A stretch of DNA of 64,000 nucleotides from Macrosoma leucophasiata (lineage: Eukaryota; Arthropoda; Insecta; Lepidoptera; Hedylidae). Numbering within the stretch: position 1 is the stretch's first letter; each line of letters begins with the position of its first letter. The stretch spans positions 62,001 to 126,000 of the forward strand of contig JAWQUS010000002.1 in NCBI GenBank assembly GCA_036365455.1, in the 5' to 3' direction. The position numbers were made by a program, and so were the translations under genes. Positions 10,891 to 20,817 of this stretch are shown here, one piece after another. A model generated the notes under the pieces. It was given only the letters and a program-made list of their open reading frames with translations, had not been told where the DNA came from and searched no databases.

Positions 10891-10984
10891 CTTCCGTAGA
10901 TCAAGTCGCCGATAGCTTGTGCTCTCGAAACTGGGATCGGTTATTGCCTAATGAATGTGTGCCTCAGGTACCTGTCAGGTGGTG

Positions 10985-11097
10985 GCAGGAGGCTACTGCT
11001 ATGGTGTGTGGCCCTTACTTTCTGACCCAGGGGTTCAACCCAAGTAATAGACCCCTGGGCATTAGTGGATTTCTGTTGGGATTCCCTAATTTTTGGG
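10985..11097 (+). repeat. SINE S1 body, degenerate
   Basis: The segment aggggttcaaccc (B-box-like) followed by tgttgggattccctaattt and gggaaggttcc parallels the S1 body at 22250-22350. It is old and partial. Confidence 0.4.
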
Positions 11098-11184
11098 AAG
11101 GTTCCTAGAAATAACGTTTTCGTAGGTTTTCGCGAGCTTCATACATTGTTGAAATTAAACTTGCGGATTTTCTCGCGTATACAA

Positions 11185-12259
11185 CACTCCCAAACTTCTC
11201 CGGTGTCTCCTGTGGTTGCTGATATTTATGGAAGACTTCGAGGAGTGTGCCCTGAGTACTACATCTATAACACCTAAAATATACAAGCGCTATGTAGACG
11301 ATACGTTCACCGTGTTAGACAGTGATGAAGTAACTGGATTTCTCGATCATCTCAATTCCATAAATCAAAAGATCAGATTTACAATGGAATTGGAGCAAAA
11401 TAGCAAATTAGCCTTCTTAGATACTCTATTGATTAGGAATCCCGACAACACTTTAAGCCATACTGTGTATAGGAAACCTACCCATACAGACAGGTATCTC
11501 AATGGTAACTCTCACCACTACCCGGGACATCTAGCTGCAGTCGGCCTATCTTTGTTTAGGAGAGCACGAGGCATATGTGACAACGATCATTTGAATGCCG
11601 AGCTAAAACACCTACGACAAGTGCTGCGAAATAATAAACTAAAAGTACCACCCTTCCGAAATAGAAAATCAACGAAACCACCAACAGTTGACAGACAACC
11701 GGCTTTACTACCTTACGTTAAGGGTGTTACGGATAAAATAGGTAACATACTGAAAAAGTCGTCAATAAAGACAATTTTCAAACCTTATAAGAAACTACAC
11801 CAGTATTTAAGACCTATAAAATGTAACATTCCTTTGCAGGATGCCGGTATCTATAAACTGGATTGTGATTGCGGACTTTCGTACATAGGACAAACAAAGA
11901 GGCCTGTATTGACCCGGGTGAAAGAACATATAGCCGATGTCAAACACCAACGAACCGGAAAGTCTGCAGTTTGTGAACATCTAACGGACAAACCCAACCA
12001 CTAAATTCGTTTTGATAAGGTTCAGATAATATCAAAAGAAAATCGTCCTATTCCACGGATGGTCAGGAAGGCTATTGAGATTAAAAAGCATCCAAATTTC
12101 AATAGAGAGGATGGTTGGCGTTTGTCGACGAATAGGGATCCCATTATATCCAAATTGAAATCCCAAACTAGTAAATCTGCAAAACCACGAGATACGGTTA
12201 GTAACTTTTGCGTGAATCCGGACCGTTATGCGAGACGTCTCAGAAACAGGTGGCGCTAG
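11185..12259 (+). pseudogene. Penelope-like RT plus GIY-YIG endonuclease, 5'-truncated
   Basis: The frame enters at SPVSPVVADIY, an RT block. A 2 bp loss near 11230 shifts it into MEDFEECA. The open part 11216-12004 contains the YVDD catalytic box (KRYVDDTF) near its residue 25, the thumb region AFLDTLLIRN and VYRKPTHTDRYL, and from residue ~211 the GIY-YIG module (GIYKLDCDCG, then SYIGQTKRP). Penelope proteins join these two activities to prime and copy at nicked DNA. A TAA at 12002-12004 follows DKPNH. Homologous reading continues as IRFDKVQIISKENRP to a stop at 12257-12259. With most of the RT fingers gone and two lesions, it is inactive. Confidence 0.9.
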
Positions 12260-12380
12260 CATGACATGGCAACGTAGTTTTCAGTAATTTCTCGATAGAT
12301 GGCGCCACTAGTAGTTTACATCGCACTAGGGTTGTGTTTTGTCTCAGCTATATAAGACCAGGCTGAACATCGCCGAATGT

Positions 12381-12425
12381 GTCTGCCCGTAACCACGATC
12401 GCTGGAAAGCGACCGTAACGTCGGG
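12381..12425 (+). ncRNA. Hammerhead-ribozyme-like block at Penelope 3' end
   Basis: The block gtctgcccg, then accacg, gctggaaagcgaccg and aacgtcggg matches 46155-46205 on the minus strand, where it reads gctgaaaagcgaccgaaacgtc. The gaaacgtc end resembles the 3' core and cleavage site of hammerhead ribozymes, which are reported in Penelope terminal repeats. The 5' core (ctgatga in active forms) is altered here, so activity is doubtful. The family link is stronger than the ribozyme claim. Confidence 0.4.
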
Positions 12426-12504
12426 TGTATGAAGAAGTTGCGGATTTTGCGGAACTTGCGGATTTTCTCGCGTATACAACACTCCCAGTGTTGTATACCT
12501 TTAC

Positions 12505-12612
12505 AATACCTTTACAATATTATGTCATGACTGCATACATTACATCACTCTAGTGTCTGGCTTCAACACTTATTGATATTGGTTTTTATGGAGCGCTCGA
12601 TAAGTCAACATG
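12505..12612 (+). repeat. ~110 bp repeat, inverted partner of 14365-14475
   Basis: This segment, containing gtctggcttcaacactta and tggagcgctcgataagtcaa, is nearly identical to the reverse complement of 14365-14475. Here it is the distal part of the Penelope element. Confidence 0.75.
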
Positions 12613-12844
12613 CGAGAAAATCCGCAAGTTTAATTTCAACAAGGTTCCTAGAGCCACTAGACTAGGAAGTTTTTGGTCATCCAAAAACATGTTAGGTCAG
12701 CATAATAGACTTTATCTCCATACATATAATAACTAAGATACCGACACGATCGACCGGACATTTCGTCGATAGTACATGGGAAAAAATGTATCTGGCAAAT
12801 TGTATGTATGTACCTACAAGTGTACGGAGGCAACAAGAGCTGGG

Positions 12845-12895
12845 CTGCGGTCCGGTCGGCACGGTCGGCGCGGTCGGTGCGGTCGGCGCGGATGT
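12845..12895 (+). repeat. 9 bp GC-rich tandem repeat
   Basis: The unit gcggtcggt/c is repeated about five times in a short GC-rich island. Confidence 0.7.
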
Positions 12896-13149
12896 AGCGT
12901 ATCGGTCCCGCTTCGTATCAATGAATTGTAAAGCAATAAAAACCTTATTATTATTTCGACACCAGCTCCTCCAAAGTTTCGACAATAAATAACCTTCCAA
13001 ACGAGACAACTTCACAAATTGTCGCCCCGCGACCGACGTTGATTAGATGTATGGGAAAATAAACCTTATAGCTCAAGGTATAAGAAGTAGATTGAAGTGC
13101 GGTTGGGGCGGTAATGATCATCTAATATGGGTTATAAAAAAGTATGGTA

Positions 13150-13225
13150 AATTATAAGAGTATGTGAGCAGGTCGCGGTGCGGCGTTCCGTAGCTCGCGG
13201 CTGCGACCTGCGCCTGCGCACTCGT
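13150..13225. other. GC-rich island
   Basis: A short GC-rich patch containing acctgcgcctgcgcactcg, the complement of the gcgcaggcgcagg motif that recurs in other islands. Confidence 0.4.
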
Positions 13226-13354
13226 TGGCTTATTTTTTATTCCTGTATAAAAGTGAAGGTACCTTCACCAACGATATTTTATTACTTTTTTAAACGAGCA
13301 AAGTTTATACACATTTATATACTTATATCTGTGGAGAACAATCATTTAAATAGG

Positions 13355-13525
13355 TCGAGTTCTGTCTGATGGTGGGGTCAAAAGTCTTGGGAATCGGCGT
13401 GTATGTATGAAGAGAATGATGAAGGTAGACGAGGCACGAGAGGTATGTCAGGACCGGGATATCTGGCGCTCTACACTCTCTTCCTCCCCCTTTAGGGACC
13501 TGGCGTGAAGATACACACAAAAATC
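13355..13525 (+). pseudogene. LINE ORF2 C-terminal tail, copy 1
   Basis: The translation contains VLSDGGVKSLRN-like, KVDEAREVCQDRDIWRSTL blocks. It belongs to a LINE family whose best copy (39010-39290) reads ACRGPGRPRL before these. The GRPR plus NRR and WRS layout is the usual C-terminus of non-LTR ORF2 proteins. Confidence 0.7.
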
Positions 13526-13869
13526 AATGGAGGTCTCCGTTTTAAAATTCATTTGACAGATATTTACCTATATGATATGTAAGAAATTAAAAAAAAATAA
13601 ACTTCTGATACACATGGAGCTAGACAACTTTTGAATCGTGGGTGTTGCGAGGGAAAGGAACAACTTTTTTATTATGCCTAATTTTAACATAACAGAAAAA
13701 TATTTAGAACAACGACATAGCTAAACCCCGATCAAACTCATAAGCAAACAGTTGTAAAGATGAAAACCCTGCTATTACAATATTCAAGGCTCAGCCGTCC
13801 GTCACTATTCTATAACAAGTGTATATACCTAATTAATCAGCAAGCCCATCGATAGATAATATAACATGT

Positions 13870-14065
13870 GATGTAATGAGCGGCGGCAGCGGCGTGCGGC
13901 GGGAGTGGGGTGTGACAGCTCCGATAAAGCTCCTGCGGGCCAGCGTGGTTCCCAGGGGTCGTCAACGTCGCGCAATCGTCGTCAACGGCCCGACAGGTGC
14001 GATTAACATATCTTGCGCTGATGTCGTCACCACCCACCATCGCATCGCACCCCTGGATCAAGTCG
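13870..14065. other. GC-rich island
   Basis: A GC-rich stretch with overlapping frames on both strands and no recognisable domain. Possibly regulatory or simply low-complexity. Confidence 0.4.
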
Positions 14066-14364
14066 GCGATATGTTACTTGATCATATTTAGGGGTTGATA
14101 TAAGAGGAACATATATCTAAAAAAATCTTTAAATTTTGTCTAAGTACGATAATACCCAGTGAAACTCTGGCGTTTCGATATAAGATTGCCTGAAGAAGTG
14201 AATTTTAGAAAATTGTTTCTTAGTACTCATTCACACAAATTTCAGCGCTCTACGACAAGCAGTTTTGCAGTACTTCATCAGTTCAGTCTGATTTTCATTA
14301 AATTCATTAAACAAAGCAGCTACACATCCCCAAAAGAACTGTCAACGTTATCACAAGCACACAG

Positions 14365-14475
14365 CTCGCATGTTGACTTATCGAGCGCTCCATAAAAACC
14401 AATATCAATGAGTGTTGAAGCCAGACACTAGAGTGATGTAATGTATGCAGTCATGACATAATATTGTAAAGGCAA
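14365..14475 (-). repeat. Inverted copy of Penelope 3' segment
   Basis: Reverse complement of 12505-12612, ending at tattgtaaaggc. No RT or endonuclease sequence accompanies it, so it is either a solo end or a fragment from a separate insertion. Confidence 0.7.
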
Positions 14476-14938
14476 CTAGCGACTTAAGCTGCCAGATTTA
14501 ATAATTAAGTTAGGTAACGAAAAGATCAGGAAGTATGTATATGAAAGTGGAATAGGTGACACTATTGTGTCGCTACATTGTTAATTATGGTTAACTAGTC
14601 ATTCATATAGAGCCCGCATGCAATTACCTGTAGTTGACACACGGCAGAAAAGAAACATTAAAAACGTGAACTTTAATTTAATTATTAAATCGATTGTCGC
14701 CCTTTTGTGCCCTAGCGCTCGTAAAAACACTCGTATGCATAGATTTACTTACCTACATGAAAATGTTTTGTCCCGCTCCAATTCTAAATAATTTTGTCTC
14801 AGTGACAGGGTCGTGTATATTTAATTAACCGCTTGCCTGTCCAAATCTATCAAAACACGAACAGACCGAAAAGAGGAAAGTGTGAAATAAATAACGTTAA
14901 CGTTAATAAAACATAGGTACTTAAACGTAATTATGGAG
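14476..14938. other. No gene seen
   Basis: AT-rich spacer. Confidence 0.4.
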
Positions 14939-14939
14939 T

Positions 14940-15118
14940 AAAAGTAAAAAGTTGCAGAGGCCCAGGAAGACTAAGTCTGACCTACCATGACCAAATAGGT
15001 CGAAGAGAATGATGAAGGTAGACGGGGCACGAGAGGTATGTCAGGACCGGGATATCTAGAGCTCTACACTCTACCTACCCGGTTGGGGACCTGGTGTGAA
15101 GATACATATATACATGTA
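14940..15118 (+). pseudogene. LINE ORF2 C-terminal tail, copy 2, internally deleted
   Basis: It begins gcagaggcccaggaagac (RGPGR-type region) and ends gaagatacatatatacat. Relative to 39070-39280 about 50 bp are missing between aaataggtcg and aagagaatgatg. Confidence 0.65.
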
Positions 15119-16849
15119 AGATGAAAGATGTAACTAGAGTCGCACATTACATTTCGGACTTATTTGGCTCTACCTCTAAAGACGTGCTGATAAAATTCGA
15201 TACTCAAACAATATAATGCGAGAGTCATTACCCCGATGGTGCTTCGATATGTGACGTGCGATGTACTGCGTTTGCGCCGGTTTTGTGCCCTCTACATTCT
15301 TTCAATGTCCACTTGTTCTATTTTGAATAGCTTGCGTGGTAATTGTAATGGTTTTTATTTTATACGTGACTGGAACAGCGAGCCGGAATAAAGACCATTT
15401 AATAGTTTAATTATACTTGCGCTCCATCACCCGCGTCGTTACTGATGGACCATTTTATGAGCTCGAGTAAGCCTACACCACCCCACAAATTAATTTACAT
15501 GTTGTTATTTCTTCATTTAATCTTGATCTGAATTCTGTTCCATAGTTTTTATACGTAATATATATACTAACGGTCTTATTCATAAAAAACGCTTATAGAA
15601 GGTTTATAGCATTCATTAGTTAAAATGCTCTATAAGCCTATCAAACGTTCTATAAAATGTTTATTCATAAACTTTCTATAAACCTTCCATAGTCAAAATT
15701 CTGCTAATAGTCAAAATGTTGCCAGTGCAAGGAATTCAGTGGACAAATGGATCCAACAAGAGATCAAACATGCCAAATTGTCTACAAATTACGTGTAAAA
15801 ATGACCTTATTTCGAATAGAAGAAAAAAGAATGTTTATTATCTACGACAAAGTGTCACAGGCGACATAACGTCTTGTTGAAAAATCGCGCGCATTTCGAA
15901 ACATTCTTAATTTTTAAAGTATTTTATGTATATCTTTATTATTTTTATTGAAAAATGGAACCTACAGAGAGAAAGATTAAAAGGCAACGAAATGAAAATT
16001 AGTTAGAGGAAGATAAGGTTTGTACCGATATACGCTACACCTAAAATTGGATTCAAGTAAGTTTTGTTTTGTAAACATTGTCTTAAAATTAATTTCTCTT
16101 GCTTTTGATTCTATTTCTTAGATTATTTTAAAAGAATTGGTCAGGGAGAAAGTATCTTGTTTGGAAAATAAGAACACCGACGCCAACACCAACGCCAAAA
16201 AAGTAGCTGCCTGGCATGACCTACACGCTAAGTACGCATTAAGTACCTACTTACCTAATAATATTATTATCCTTAATAACAATAAAACAACAGCAAGTAT
16301 TTTAAACAATTTATTCTTTATTTCAGTTTTAACAATTTGGCCCAGATTCCTAGAACATTACAACAACTGAAGGCTCAGTGGGGCATAATTAAAATGTCGT
16401 CCAAAAAAAGAAGTTTTTGGAACGGAAACATAGACTCCAAACCGGTGGTGGACCACCACCTGCTGTTGAATCACCAAGTGGCGAGGACATAGCTGTGTGG
16501 CTCCCCCATGAGTTCACGATAGACTCAAATTTGTTCAGATAGCCAAGTATGTTAAACATTTTCACAAGTTTATTCAATAAATTATCTCATTCCAAGTAGG
16601 CAAATATAAACATACCTAATTCCTTAAATTTCAGAAATACACAGAAAAAAATATTGAACTAGAACTTGAAGAGACACAAAAACTACAACAGATAGAACAA
16701 ACAATTATAGAAAAGGAACAGAACAACCTCCACATGACTGGCCCATTCCAGGACTAGATGAAGCAGTAGGTAATGGTATGTACTTATCTACTGCTACTTT
16801 TTATATATAGTTCAATTACATCATATTATTATGTAATTGATTGTTTTTA

Positions 16850-17105
16850 TATTATTTCGCATTAACACATGCTTGTGAAATATATTTTATTTGAAGAAAA
16901 ATGGAAAGAAAAATTTGACTTCAGGCGAGACTCGAACTCGCGGCCTACTGGGAATCTAGTCCAGCCGCTCTTCCAATTGAGCTACTAAAGTCCTGCCCGA
17001 TTTTTCAAATCTTTCCTTCACATTTATTGCATTGCTTTATGGTAGCAGCAGCGCCATCTATTGCTAACTAGCATAGTTGGTTTGTGATTTTTCTTCAAAT
17101 AAAAT
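16850..17105 (-). repeat. tRNA-headed SINE S3
   Basis: On the minus strand, 16919-16992 folds like a tRNA: tagctcaattggaagagcgg (A box and D arm), an anticodon-type loop ctagatt, and gcgagttcgagtctcgc (T arm with B box). The fold has a mismatched anticodon stem and the unit recurs at 40076-40482, so it is a SINE. A tattttatttgaagaaaaat motif stands inverted at both ends of the unit. Confidence 0.75.
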
Positions 17106-17497
17106 ATGTAGTGAGTTTTTCTGAGAACCTTTAGTATATTTAAGTAAGAAAGTAAGCAATATCAATGCCTAAACCAGGTTATTATTTTAAATTTTGCTTA
17201 AGTTGGTGGAGCCAAGTACGTCCGGAACCCAGTCAATCAGTGAGCAACCCATAAGAACAACAAAAACAAAAGTTACAAATCATAAAACTAAAAATAAAAA
17301 GGTACGTAATTTTTCTAATAATCAGTCATACAATTATGTAATATTTGAACACGAATAAAACTAATCGAAATAAAATTTCTAACTAATTGTATCATCACAT
17401 ATAAATGAAAGTTTACAAGTAAAAATCAAAATTAAAAAAAACAATATGATATAGGTCTTAATCTTACCAGCTTTAACAATATTAAATATAATTATTA

Positions 17498-17690
17498 TAG
17501 CGGCCCGCCCCGGCTTCGCCTGCGCTGTTCTGCTCCTACTAGTCATAGCGTAATGTAAGCTATCCTATCTCTCAAGTTGGATCGAAATGCACATGGTGTG
17601 CGAATTTTATTATAATCGGTTAAGTGGTTTAGGAGTCCATTGAGGACAAACATTGTGAAGACTGGAATAAAAAGACAATTTAGAAAATAT
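17498..17690 (+). repeat. RTE-type repeat inserted in Harbinger intron
   Basis: It starts agcggcccgccccggcttcg and contains ctatcctatctctcaagttg and atcggttaagtggtttagg, blocks I recognise from common lepidopteran RTE-like repeats. Confidence 0.6.
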
Positions 17691-17870
17691 AGGTATGTAT
17701 GTATCTTCACACCAGGTCCCTAACGGGGTAGGCAGAGAGTGTGGAGCGCCAGATATCCCGATCCTGACATACCTCCCGTGCCTCATCTACCTTCATCATT
17801 CTCTTCATACATGCACACCATTCCTAAGACTTTTAACCCCACCATCAGGGAGAACTCGACTATAGGTAAT
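17690..17870 (-). pseudogene. LINE ORF2 C-terminal tail, copy 3
   Basis: Antisense copy, from the tatgtatgtatcttcac tail to accatcagggagaactcgac, inserted in the last intron of the decayed Myb-like gene. Confidence 0.7.
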
Positions 17871-18100
17871 ATACTCGTACTTTTATATTTCAGAATACAA
17901 ATAAAACTAAAGAGAGCGCTGCATTACAAATAGCTGAAATAGAAACCAGTTGCAGAAAGGAATAACATGAAGCGCAGATGGCCAACGAGAAACAAAAATT
18001 AAGTAACTTACTTTTAAAAGTAGAAGTTTTAAAATGTTAACTACAATTTTATAAAACTAAATTAAACTAATTCGTTAATATGGTATTTTTTAAATTAAAC

Positions 18101-19323
18101 TTATTCACTAAAATGCCTCTGAATAAAAGTTTGCAAGATTGCGTTTGCGTTTGCGCTTCCCCTTGTTCCTTCTGGAATCACTTCACCTCTTTCAATATCA
18201 GTATCATAATCTACCTGCATATCGCCATGGTCAGCTGCAATATTGTGAAGCACCGCTAGAGCAACTATCGCTGTTTTAATATTCTCTAGCTTGCAGGTCA
18301 TGCCATGTAAAAGACATTGAAAGCGCTGTTTCCACACTCCAAAGCAGCGTTCCACTGTATTCCGAGTGGCAATATGAGCTTCATTATATTTTTCTTCGCT
18401 CTGATTTTGAGGCCTTAAGATGGGAGTGAAAAGATATGGCTCCAATTTGTACCCAGAGTCACCCAAAAGTCTCCCTTTAAACGACCCTGTCTCAAATCGC
18501 TCTTTCAGTGATGATTCATTAAAGATTCGGGCATCATGAGTACTACCTCTCCATTTAGCAACAATATCTCTAATACGGAGATGTGCATCACAAGTTACCT
18601 GTAATAAACATAAAAGTATTCAATATGAGGAACAAAAATAAATATCATTGGATGGTGTTGTTTCACAGTAAGATGCATAAATAACCTGAACGTTTAAGGA
18701 GTAAAATCCTTTCCTATTAATGTAATATTGGGCTGCATCACCACCACATTTTCGAATTCTGATGTGAGTGCAATCGATGCATCCAATCACAGTTGGAAAA
18801 TTTCTTATTGTGTGAAATTCTCTCATCATCAGTTCTTCTTCAGCAAAGGTTGCAGGCATTTTAATAAAATAGGATGAATGCCGAGCAATTGCAGTAGCAA
18901 CTCGAGCACAAATACGACTTGTCGTAGCTTGGGAAAGTCCGTGGTGGTCCCCAGCATCTTCTTGAACCTACAATTTAAAGGTAAAACTTGAAAACGAGTA
19001 TTCCAATTAGGCAATAGGTTACAATCGGATAGAATTTAAGAAACACTTACCTCTCGACGACCCCAACATCTTATGGCAGTGAATACCTGGATTTTAGGTG
19101 AGGTGCCGGATCCTCTGCGATCTAATTCAAGATCGTCACGCACTAGGTCTATTATAAAAGTGGCTGTCGTCTTGCTGAAGCGGTAACGCTTCCTAAAATC
19201 TTCTTCGTCCATAGAAAATGGGTCAATTCTTTCTCTGTATACTTTTGTACGAAGTGGACGGTTTTGTATGCGATCAATTGCTTCAATAGCATCTAAACTT
19301 GGTATTGCTTGCAATGCTTGCAT
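18101..19323 (-). CDS. Harbinger transposase, three exons, apparently intact
   Basis: Exon 1 is 19323-19051 (ends RRE at gtaagt), exon 2 18967-18686, exon 3 18598-18101. Joins are in phase and give 350 codons with no stop, close to the ~349 residues of HARBI1-type proteins. Catalytic blocks are IGCIDCTHIRI (Asp ~156), GSTHDARIF (Asp ~207) followed by LLGDSGYKLEPYL, and RNTVERCFGVWKQRF (Glu ~268). The enzyme is a DDE nuclease that cuts Harbinger ends with the help of a Myb-like partner. Introns are short (83 and 87 bp) with GT-AG ends; the second donor (gttatt) is weak. The ATG at 19323 was chosen because it leads MQALQAIPSLDAIEAIDRIQ and no upstream in-frame extension is supported. The partner gene nearby is broken. 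Expression is unknown. Confidence 0.85.
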
Positions 19324-19464
19324 TATTAATACAATTATTATTTGTTACATACTTAATAAAAAACAATTTTGTGTTAAGCGATATGCATTCATGTCACTGT
19401 CACTTTTAACAATCAGCTGTTGAATGTCGGCCACCATTATGATAGTAGTCATATAGGTAAAATT

Positions 19465-19490
19465 GCAATCGCGCCGGGGCGGGCCGCTAG
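19465..19490 (-). repeat. GC-rich end motif matching 17498
   Basis: On the minus strand this reads tagcggcccgccccggc, the same 17 bases that open the repeat at 17498, and then diverges. It could be a remnant of a second RTE-type insertion or a terminal motif. Confidence 0.4.
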
Positions 19491-19714
19491 TATTCTATAA
19501 TTTTCTATGAAATCATCGTGCATGTAGGTATGTTAGATGTCTGTAATTGAACAAAACCCGGTTGTTAATCGCAGTATGATAAACGATGTTGCAAATCAAT
19601 CTGGTTTGTACGAGTACAGTGAGATTATGAGACAGGCTGCTATTGAAGAAGAGACTAACAATAATAAATGTGTCAGTTTATAGATTAATAATTTTTTTAT
19701 CAATCTATATCTTC

Positions 19715-19920
19715 TTATAGACGACCCGGTTAGGCCAGCGGTGTGAGATGATCGTTTGATTCGAAGGGTCGCGTTCGAGGGGTTCGATCCCTGCACCGGG
19801 ACAAATATTTGTATGGCCTACAGATATTTGTTTCGGGTCTGGGTGTTTGTGTACAACGGCACCCACGACACAGGTTTATACCTACTGTGGGGCTGTGAGT
19901 GTAAGCGTGTTTTATTTTTA
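19715..19920 (+). repeat. tRNA-headed SINE S2
   Basis: The head has ggttaggccagcggt (A-box region) and ggggttcgatccctgcaccgg (B box). The body has aaatatttgtatggcctaca and aacggcacccacgac. Copies lie at 51006-51215 (plus) and 58735-58955 (minus). Confidence 0.75.
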
Positions 19921-20004
19921 TTATTTATTATTTTATAAACCAAAAAATATCAAGATTGCAATGCGCTTGTATTTATTGTTCGGCGTGTATTAAAGTAATA
20001 GCAC

Positions 20005-20420
20005 CGACGCGGCGACGCAGCCTACCTGGCCGCTCGCCGCTGGCCGCTCGCCGCTGGCCGCTCGCCGCTGGCCGCTCGCCGCTGGCCGCTCCGCTCATAA
20101 AAATCACAGTGCACAAAGTTTCGCACGCAAGTTGCTTTGTGCGTAGTGCACGTGCAGGTCACCACGTGTCGTGCAAGTGCTCGCCACTCGCGGCCGCAGG
20201 TTCTCAGTTCTCAGGCGCGCGCGTGTGTGCGTGCCACCCCGCAAATACTACACGCGTGTGCCACAGTACTGTGACCACACACACCAGCCCCGCGCGAGTG
20301 TGCGCGCACCACATAAGCTTACGTTATGTATGGTCGCCAGAGCCGCGGGTTTAATTAAAATACCGGCGCAGGCGCAGGTCTGGCGGGCGAGCGGGCGAGC
20401 GGGCGGGGAGTGGTGAGGCA
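20005..20420. other. Large GC-rich island with 14 bp tandem repeat
   Basis: The unit ctggccgctcgccg is repeated about 4.5 times at 20026-20092. Downstream come ggcgggcgagcgggcgagcg and the ccggcgcaggcgcagg motif, with ttaattaa at 20351-20358. Long frames on the plus strand (132 and 81 codons) overlap each other and have no domain, so I treat them as composition artefacts. A promoter or enhancer is possible. Confidence 0.5.
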
Positions 20421-20742
20421 CTTTCCTCGAGATGCTGCGATATAAATTAAATTAGATGGCCGGAGGACTGAGGCCGTGGACAGCGTGACGTCTCTACTGT
20501 GATGGCTTTTAATTGCATTCAGTTGCATAATACATACTTGAATACAACTCAACAACGCTCGAATGTAAAAGTGGAGCAAGCTTTAGGTATGTTACTGTAG
20601 TAATAGTGCTGCAAAGATGGAAGAGGTTACTGAACTAAACTTTTCACGAAATTACAGAAATATATTATTATTCTTTGCATACTTGATTTCTTGTTGTATC
20701 TTAACCAAGCACTGGTTTTTCATGTTTCTGCAAAAAACGTTA

Positions 20743-20788
20743 TTGGTCTTCGTCTTTAATCTAATTTAAGATTAAAGACGAAGACCAA
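20743..20788. repeat. Perfect hairpin, 20 bp stem, 6 nt loop
   Basis: ttggtcttcgtctttaatct (20743-20762) is followed after aattta by its exact reverse complement (20769-20788). Confidence 0.9.
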
Positions 20789-20817
20789 AAGATAAACATT
20801 GCTTCACAGACTAAAAA

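Larger units (their letters stand above)
11098..12652 (+). mobile_element. Penelope-like element with 12 bp target duplication
   Basis: Direct repeats aaggttcctaga at 11098-11109 and 12641-12652 bound the element. Just inside, 11148-11177 and 12611-12640 are inverted copies (29 of 30 bases) built on ttgcggattttctcgcg. A third, direct copy of that motif sits at about 12439-12465. Coding sequence for reverse transcriptase and GIY-YIG endonuclease lies between. This fits Penelope elements, which carry terminal repeats that may be direct or partly inverted and variable target duplications. The 5' part of the RT is missing. Confidence 0.8.
15955..18040 (+). pseudogene. Harbinger Myb/SANT-like accessory gene, decayed
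   Basis: Exon pieces can be followed: 15955-16018 (MEPTERKIKRQRNEN), 16122-16235 (ILKELVREKVSCLENKNTDA, then KKVAAWHDLHAKYA), 16333-16535 (IPRTLQQLKAQWGIIKMSSK), 16636-16770, 17196-17302 (EPSTSGTQSISEQP) and 17893-18040 (LQIAEIETSCRKE, then EAQMANEKQKLSNLL, a short coiled coil). This is the DNA-binding partner of Harbinger transposases, with a trihelix domain up to IKM. Lesions: a TAG replaces the expected Trp codon at residue 16; a frame change in the A-tract near 16400; a frame change in the 16636-16770 exon; and a TAA in the last exon. Splice sites (e.g. gtacgtaa at 17302) are still visible. Confidence 0.8.
15575..19495. mobile_element. PIF/Harbinger transposon with convergent genes
   Basis: A transposase gene on the minus strand (18101-19323) faces a Myb/SANT-like gene on the plus strand (15955-18040), the standard two-gene layout of Harbinger elements. 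The left border is probably near 15575, where ggtcttattcataaa opens a cluster of inverted motifs (ataaaccttc/gaaggtttat). I could not match it to a right terminal repeat. A tRNA-headed SINE (16850-17105), an RTE-type repeat (17498-17690) and a LINE tail (17690-17870) lie in introns of the Myb-like gene. Confidence 0.7.

Noticed and set aside
16919..16992. Candidate tRNA gene (minus strand); also 40143-40218 and 40377-40450
   Set aside because: The cloverleaf is near complete, but the unit is repeated with a shared non-tRNA leader and tail, the anticodon stem is mismatched and no serine-type variable arm exists. These are SINE heads.
17498..19490. tagcggcccgccccggc at 17498 and inverted at 19472 taken as Harbinger terminal repeats
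   Set aside because: The left copy opens an RTE-type repeat lying inside the element's Myb-like gene, so it cannot be the Harbinger end.
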